Assembly (NCBI GenBank): GCA_024636595.1
Contig: JAGXGT010000138.1
Location: forward strand, 1-8,066
DNA: 8,066 bases
Source of the DNA: Sphingomonadales bacterium
GTDB lineage: Bacteria > Pseudomonadota > Alphaproteobacteria > Sphingomonadales > Sphingomonadaceae
Direction: 5' to 3'
Part shown: piece by piece, positions 6,399-8,066 of the stretch
How positions within the stretch are numbered: position 1 is the first letter of the stretch
Layout of the letters: the number at the start of each line of letters is the position of its first letter
Position numbers and translations under genes: made by a program
The notes under the pieces: model-generated
The model's input: only the letters and a program-made list of their open reading frames with translations
The model's database searches: none
What the model was told of the DNA's origin: nothing

Positions 6399-7460
6399 CT
6401 AAGGCACAGCTTCCAAAATCATGTTGAATGGCCCTTCGGTCGCGCGTCGAACTTTCGAAAAACCGCCATATTTAACCACACCGGTAACCTGTTGTTCGCC
6501 TGCCTGAGCGCCGAGACCCTCGCCAACTTCTTGTGCTAATGAGGTGGGTACACATATCATCGTTGAAGCATTGTAATATAAACGGCTCACGGGGTTCATA
6601 TTGTCTTCCGGATGATCGCCTGCCATCGGTTCGACTATCATCCATGTCCCATCATCTTTGAGGATTTTGTGCATATGGGTGGCGCATCCTTTCGGATCGC
6701 CCATGTCGTGTAGACAGTCAAAGACTGTGATAAGATCAAAATCCCGTTCTTCGATTTCCTTTGCCGCAGCGACTTCAAACCGCACTGAACCAGTCAATCC
6801 GTGCTCCTCGGCGTGACGCCGGGCGTCGATGACCGATTCTTCATGAAAATCAAAACCCACAAATTTACTGTTGGGGTAGGCTTTGGCCATCAGCAGGGTT
6901 GAAAACCCAACACCACAACCGATGTCGGCAACCTTTGCACCAGCTTTTAGCTTGTCCTCGACACCATCCAGTGACGGTATCCACTCCTGTACAATAGAAT
7001 TAACATATGTTGGCCGGAAGAACGCCCCTACCGAGCAGAATAAACAACCCGCGCTGTCACCCCATGCCACGCCTGTTCCATCGCGGAACGCAGCTTCTAC
7101 CTTTGCTTCACCTTCGATCATTGCAGCCGCCAGGTCGAATGCCCCGGCAAGATATACTGGGCTGTCTTTGACACCAAAAACCATCGCCTGCTCTGGTGAC
7201 AGCGAAAAAGCTGTAGTTGCAGGATCATATTCAACAAAGCCGCTTGCTGCTTGTGCCATCGCCCATTCGCGAACATAGCGTTCCGCCAGATTGGTTCGTG
7301 CTGCGAGTTCAACCGCAGTCGCTGCGCCGTCCGAGTGGAGCGCGTCAAACAGCCCCAACCGAAAACCGATGCGTACGGTCGGGACACTGAAGGCACCGCC
7401 AAGATCGCCGAGCATCTTGCCGACAAAGGCGTGCAACTTATCCATATCAACTTCAGACAT
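6399..7460 (-). CDS. Class I SAM-dependent methyltransferase with N-terminal winged helix (Rv2258c-like)
   Basis: A 353-residue protein, close in size to M. tuberculosis Rv2258c, whose architecture it shares. Residues about 24-95 form a winged-helix dimerisation-type domain (VRIGFRLGLFDAL 29-41, ELAARTNLAERYVREWA 51-67). The C-terminal half is a Rossmann methyltransferase: motif I VADIGCGVGFSTLL (177-190), acidic motif FVGFDFHEES (200-209), DLITVFDCLHDMGDP (242-256) and MIVEPMAGD (274-282). Family knowledge gives SAM-dependent methyl transfer to a small molecule; the substrate is unknown, and a regulatory use of the winged helix is only possible. ATG at 7460 is chosen over 7481 because GGAGGAG lies 4 bases before it. 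It follows the DUF4242 gene on the same strand after 67 bases, so co-transcription is likely. Base composition is lower in GC than the trp operon. Confidence 0.9.
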   Translation of the reverse strand: MSEVDMDKLHAFVGKMLGDLGGAFSVPTVRIGFRLGLFDALHSDGAATAVELAARTNLAERYVREWAMAQAASGFVEYDPATTAFSLSPEQAMVFGVKDSPVYLAGAFDLAAAMIEGEAKVEAAFRDGTGVAWGDSAGCLFCSVGAFFRPTYVNSIVQEWIPSLDGVEDKLKAGAKVADIGCGVGFSTLLMAKAYPNSKFVGFDFHEESVIDARRHAEEHGLTGSVRFEVAAAKEIEERDFDLITVFDCLHDMGDPKGCATHMHKILKDDGTWMIVEPMAGDHPEDNMNPVSRLYYNASTMICVPTSLAQEVGEGLGAQAGEQQVTGVVKYGGFSKVRRATEGPFNMILEAVP

Positions 7461-7512
7461 AATTCTCCTCCTTCCCGTCATCGACGGGAATTGCCGTGAT
7501 TAGAATTTTCAT
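7453..7512 (-). CDS. Possible 19-codon leader ORF overlapping the methyltransferase start
   Basis: ATG at 7512 opens a frame reading MKILITAIPVDDGKEENYV and stopping with TGA at 7455-7453, so it overlaps the methyltransferase start by 8 bases in another frame. It begins 15 bases after the DUF4242 stop, spans the hairpin, and encodes the GGAGGAG site as Lys-Glu-Glu. No good Shine-Dalgarno precedes it. It could couple translation of the two genes, but a chance frame is the simpler reading. Confidence 0.2.
   Translation of the reverse strand: MKILITAIPVDDGKEENYV
7465..7471 (-). promoter_or_regulatory. Strong Shine-Dalgarno of the methyltransferase gene
   Basis: GGAGGAG on the minus strand, followed by AATT and ATG at 7460. 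It fixes the methyltransferase start; the upstream in-frame ATG at 7481 falls within the adjacent hairpin and has no such site. Confidence 0.8.
7472..7490. promoter_or_regulatory. Perfect inverted repeat directly upstream of the methyltransferase ribosome binding site
   Basis: TTCCCGTC-ATC-GACGGGAA: two perfect 8-base arms around 3 bases, ending one base from the GGAGGAG site. In RNA from either strand it would form a compact GC-rich hairpin. There is no T-run after it on the minus strand, so it is not a normal intrinsic terminator. It could be a processing or stability hairpin between two cistrons, a translation control element, or a protein operator. Confidence 0.55.
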
Positions 7513-7527
7513 GCGACGATTCGGTTT

Positions 7528-7812
7528 TCAGTTGTTCGCCGTCAACGGGTCGATAATCTGCGGTATTTCGGTAATTTTGCCGACCGGAATACCACTGAGT
7601 TCTGCATGTTGCCGGATCACTTTTTCATCCTCGGCGAGGTAAATGCAGAACGACTTGTCGCCAGCTACGTAACTTTGTTGCCACTGAATTTTATTGCCGA
7701 TCGTTTCAATCGCCTGATTGGACGCACGCGCAGCGCCGCACAATTCTATGATCGACATGCCTCCAATGCCAGGAATGTCTCTTTCAATCATATAGCGTTT
7801 CAAAATAGGCAT
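7528..7812 (-). CDS. DUF4242 / SCO4226-like small protein
   Basis: A 94-residue ferredoxin-fold-type protein of the DUF4242 family, whose Streptomyces member SCO4226 is described as nickel-binding. Family-like features are KRYMIERDIPGIGGMS (5-20), SNQAIETIG (31-39), IQWQQSYVAGDKSFCIYLA (42-60), EDEKVIRQHAELSGIP (61-76) and IIDPLT (86-91). Function is unknown; metal binding here is inferred from the family name only. No signal peptide or membrane segment is seen. GGGGA about 6 bases upstream supports ATG at 7812. It is the first gene of a likely two-gene unit with the methyltransferase and is divergent from the LysR-type gene at 7917, which is its most obvious candidate regulator. Confidence 0.82.
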   Translation of the reverse strand: MPILKRYMIERDIPGIGGMSIIELCGAARASNQAIETIGNKIQWQQSYVAGDKSFCIYLAEDEKVIRQHAELSGIPVGKITEIPQIIDPLTANN

Positions 7813-7916
7813 TCGATTATCCCCTTGGAATTATCAACACTAATAATCTGCTCATTGACGCAAAATTCAAGCTAAAGTTTCTTTTCAAAACCAAGCATAA
7901 TCTTTAGTAATGCCAA
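7813..7916. promoter_or_regulatory. Divergent promoter region between the DUF4242 and LysR-type genes
   Basis: A 104-base AT-rich gap between divergent starts. It contains ATTAT-N8-ATAAT at 7830-7847, an interrupted dyad of the size LysR-type proteins bind, placed 18 bases upstream of the DUF4242 start. A second, wider pair is CTAAAG (7872-7877) and CTTTAG (7902-7907), just before the LysR start. Promoter boxes are not clear; TTGACG (7855-7860) is a possible plus-strand -35. Control by the adjacent regulator is inferred from the usual divergent arrangement. Confidence 0.45.
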
Positions 7917-8066
7917 ATGGTTGCAGTTTCTCATTTGCGGGCGTTTCAAGCGCTAGAATTAGCCATAGGTCACGGCTCCTTGAAGAAAGCTGCCGAAATT
8001 CTTGGAATCACCCCGGCAGCGGCAGGACAACGGATCAAGGCGCTTGAGGACTATCTCGGTATTGAA
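7917..8066 (+). CDS. LysR-family transcriptional regulator (partial, N-terminus only)
   Basis: Fifty codons from ATG at 7917 to the right edge, with no stop. Residues 6-50 make a LysR-type winged helix-turn-helix: HLRAFQALELAIGHGSLKKA (6-25), then AAEILGITPAAAGQRIKALE (25-44) and DYLGIE (45-50). The recognition helix ITPAAAGQRIKALE replaces the common TQSAVSRQIRALE but keeps its pattern. The effector domain lies outside the window, so ligand and subfamily cannot be told. No strong Shine-Dalgarno is seen; an ATG at 7910 is in another frame. It probably controls the divergent DUF4242-methyltransferase unit and itself. Confidence 0.88.
   Translation, partial: MVAVSHLRAFQALELAIGHGSLKKAAEILGITPAAAGQRIKALEDYLGIE

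Noticed and set aside
7461..7481. Alternative methyltransferase start at 7481
   Set aside because: The seven added residues (MTGRRRI) come from hairpin and Shine-Dalgarno DNA; the strong GGAGGAG points to 7460.
7606..7875. Plus-strand frame of 89 codons opposite the DUF4242 gene
   Set aside because: Antisense to a recognised family member and crosses the divergent promoter region.

Overview
The window reads as a chromosomal segment of an alphaproteobacterium, most likely a sphingomonad. Three things point there: a trpG-trpD-trpC-moaC-moeA operon, an order I recall from sphingomonads and related Alphaproteobacteria; a dispersed palindrome with the core TGAGCCTGTCGAAG, common in sphingomonad genomes; and fairly GC-rich coding sequence with long antisense shadow frames. 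Genus and species cannot be fixed from the sequence alone.

Layout. 1-1253 (minus): a FAD-linked oxidase of the berberine-bridge/6-hydroxynicotine-oxidase type, cut by the left edge. 1254-1717: a gap without a convincing gene. 5721-1718 (minus): trpG, trpD, trpC, moaC and moeA, with all four junctions overlapping by a 4-base ATGA. 5732-5821 (minus): a 29-codon open stretch that looks like the 3' end of a lost gene, abutting the palindrome at 5819-5889. 5920-6222 (plus): a small polyhydroxyalkanoate-system protein. 6223-6398: a short convergent gap. 7812-6399 (minus): a DUF4242/SCO4226-like small protein followed by an Rv2258c-like winged-helix methyltransferase, separated by a hairpin and a possible 19-codon reading frame. 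7917 to the right edge (plus): the start of a divergent LysR-type regulator.

How it works together. TrpG, TrpD and TrpC supply the glutaminase of anthranilate synthase and the next steps to indole-3-glycerol phosphate. MoaC and MoeA act early and late in molybdenum cofactor synthesis. They share one tightly coupled transcript. The operon appears broken at both ends relative to the arrangement I expect: trpE is not immediately upstream, with a palindrome and a gene remnant in its place, and lexA is not immediately downstream of moeA. The right-hand part is more AT-rich and looks accessory. A LysR regulator diverges from a two-gene unit (DUF4242 protein plus methyltransferase) of unknown substrate. 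No defence system, CRISPR array, transposase, tRNA or rRNA was seen.
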